From: CAZYVA01 sp964650695
GTDB taxonomy: Bacteria; Bacillota; Clostridia; Lachnospirales; Lachnospiraceae
Assembly (NCBI GenBank): GCA_964650695.1
Contig: CAZYVA010000108.1
Span: forward strand, 1-5,718
Length of the DNA stretch: 5,718 nt
Direction of reading: 5' to 3'
Part shown: positions 5,690 to 5,718 of the stretch, in pieces
How the letters are laid out: the number at the start of each line of letters is the position of its first letter
Numbering within the stretch: the stretch's first letter is position 1
Made by a program: the position numbers and the translations under genes
The notes under the pieces: model-generated
What the model was told of the DNA's origin: nothing
Seen by the model: the letters and a program-made list of their open reading frames with translations, nothing else
Database searches by the model: none

Positions 5690-5718
5690 ACCGGCAGTCC
5701 CGCGCACACAGGCGCCGC
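5659..5718 (-). pseudogene. Truncated signal-peptide copy ending in a stop, cut by window edge
   Basis: Read in the frame of the duplicated segment, the minus strand from 5718 encodes AAPVCAGLPVTVRAGGVQQ and stops at TAA (5661-5659). The first 14 residues equal the DUF1002 signal peptide (AALVCAGLPVTVRA) except for one Leu-to-Pro change in the hydrophobic core; then the sequence diverges and terminates. It looks like the remnant of a duplicated 5' gene end. It could also be the tail of a short real leader gene or an artefact at a contig end. Confidence 0.5.
5670..5718. repeat. Second copy of the 49-bp signal-peptide segment
   Basis: Matches 5495-5543 with two mismatches over 49 bp and still matches at the last base of the window, so the duplication probably extends further. 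The offset is 175 bp, not a multiple of three, so the copy is out of frame with the downstream gene and separated from it by stop codons. Confidence 0.9.

Overview
The window suggests a gut-type Firmicute, most likely a Clostridia or Lachnospiraceae-like bacterium. The reasons are strong GGAGG/AGGGGAG-type ribosome binding sites, consensus sigma-A promoters, a DUF1002 (YpuA-like) secreted protein, and the trio of TetR regulator, MMPL transporter and Leu-x-x-Gly heptad lipoprotein. The sequence is moderately GC-rich with many GC-ending codons. This taxonomic call is inference; no rRNA or other marker gene is present. I saw no tRNA, rRNA, CRISPR array, transposase or phage gene.

Layout. (1) Positions 1-3365, minus strand: a two-gene transcription unit. 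A 694-residue, 12-TM MMPL/RND-type transporter (1281-3365) is followed after 23 bp by a lipoprotein (1257 down to 1, running off the left edge). The lipoprotein carries 16 consecutive heptads with Leu/Ile at the first position and mostly Gly at the fourth. (2) 3366-3561: a divergent control region. It holds two sigma-A promoters facing apart, TTGACA-N17-TATCCT for the transporter and TTGACC-N17-TATCCT for the regulator. Two related TGACC-N3-GGTCA/TGTCA dyads are present, one over the transporter -35 and one just downstream of its start point. (3) 3562-4173, plus strand: a TetR-family repressor. (4) 4174-4349: a convergent intergenic gap with a weak hairpin terminator candidate. (5) 4350-5597, minus strand: a secreted DUF1002 protein with two copies of an amphipathic helix motif and a long acidic Ser/Thr/Asp tail. 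(6) 5598-5718: a leader region made of repeats, with a second copy of part of the DUF1002 signal-peptide sequence closed by a stop codon, and a 34-bp tandem duplication.

How the parts work together. The TetR protein probably represses the transporter-lipoprotein operon, and perhaps its own gene, through the shared dyads, with induction by an unknown ligand. The transporter and the heptad-repeat lipoprotein probably form an envelope export system in which the lipoprotein acts as an extracellular partner. The DUF1002 gene looks like a separate transcription unit whose promoter lies outside the window.

The two most unusual signals are the signal-peptide duplication with tandem repeat upstream of the DUF1002 gene, and the paired peptide-like amphipathic helices inside that protein. 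The duplication sits at the window edge, so an assembly artefact has to be excluded.
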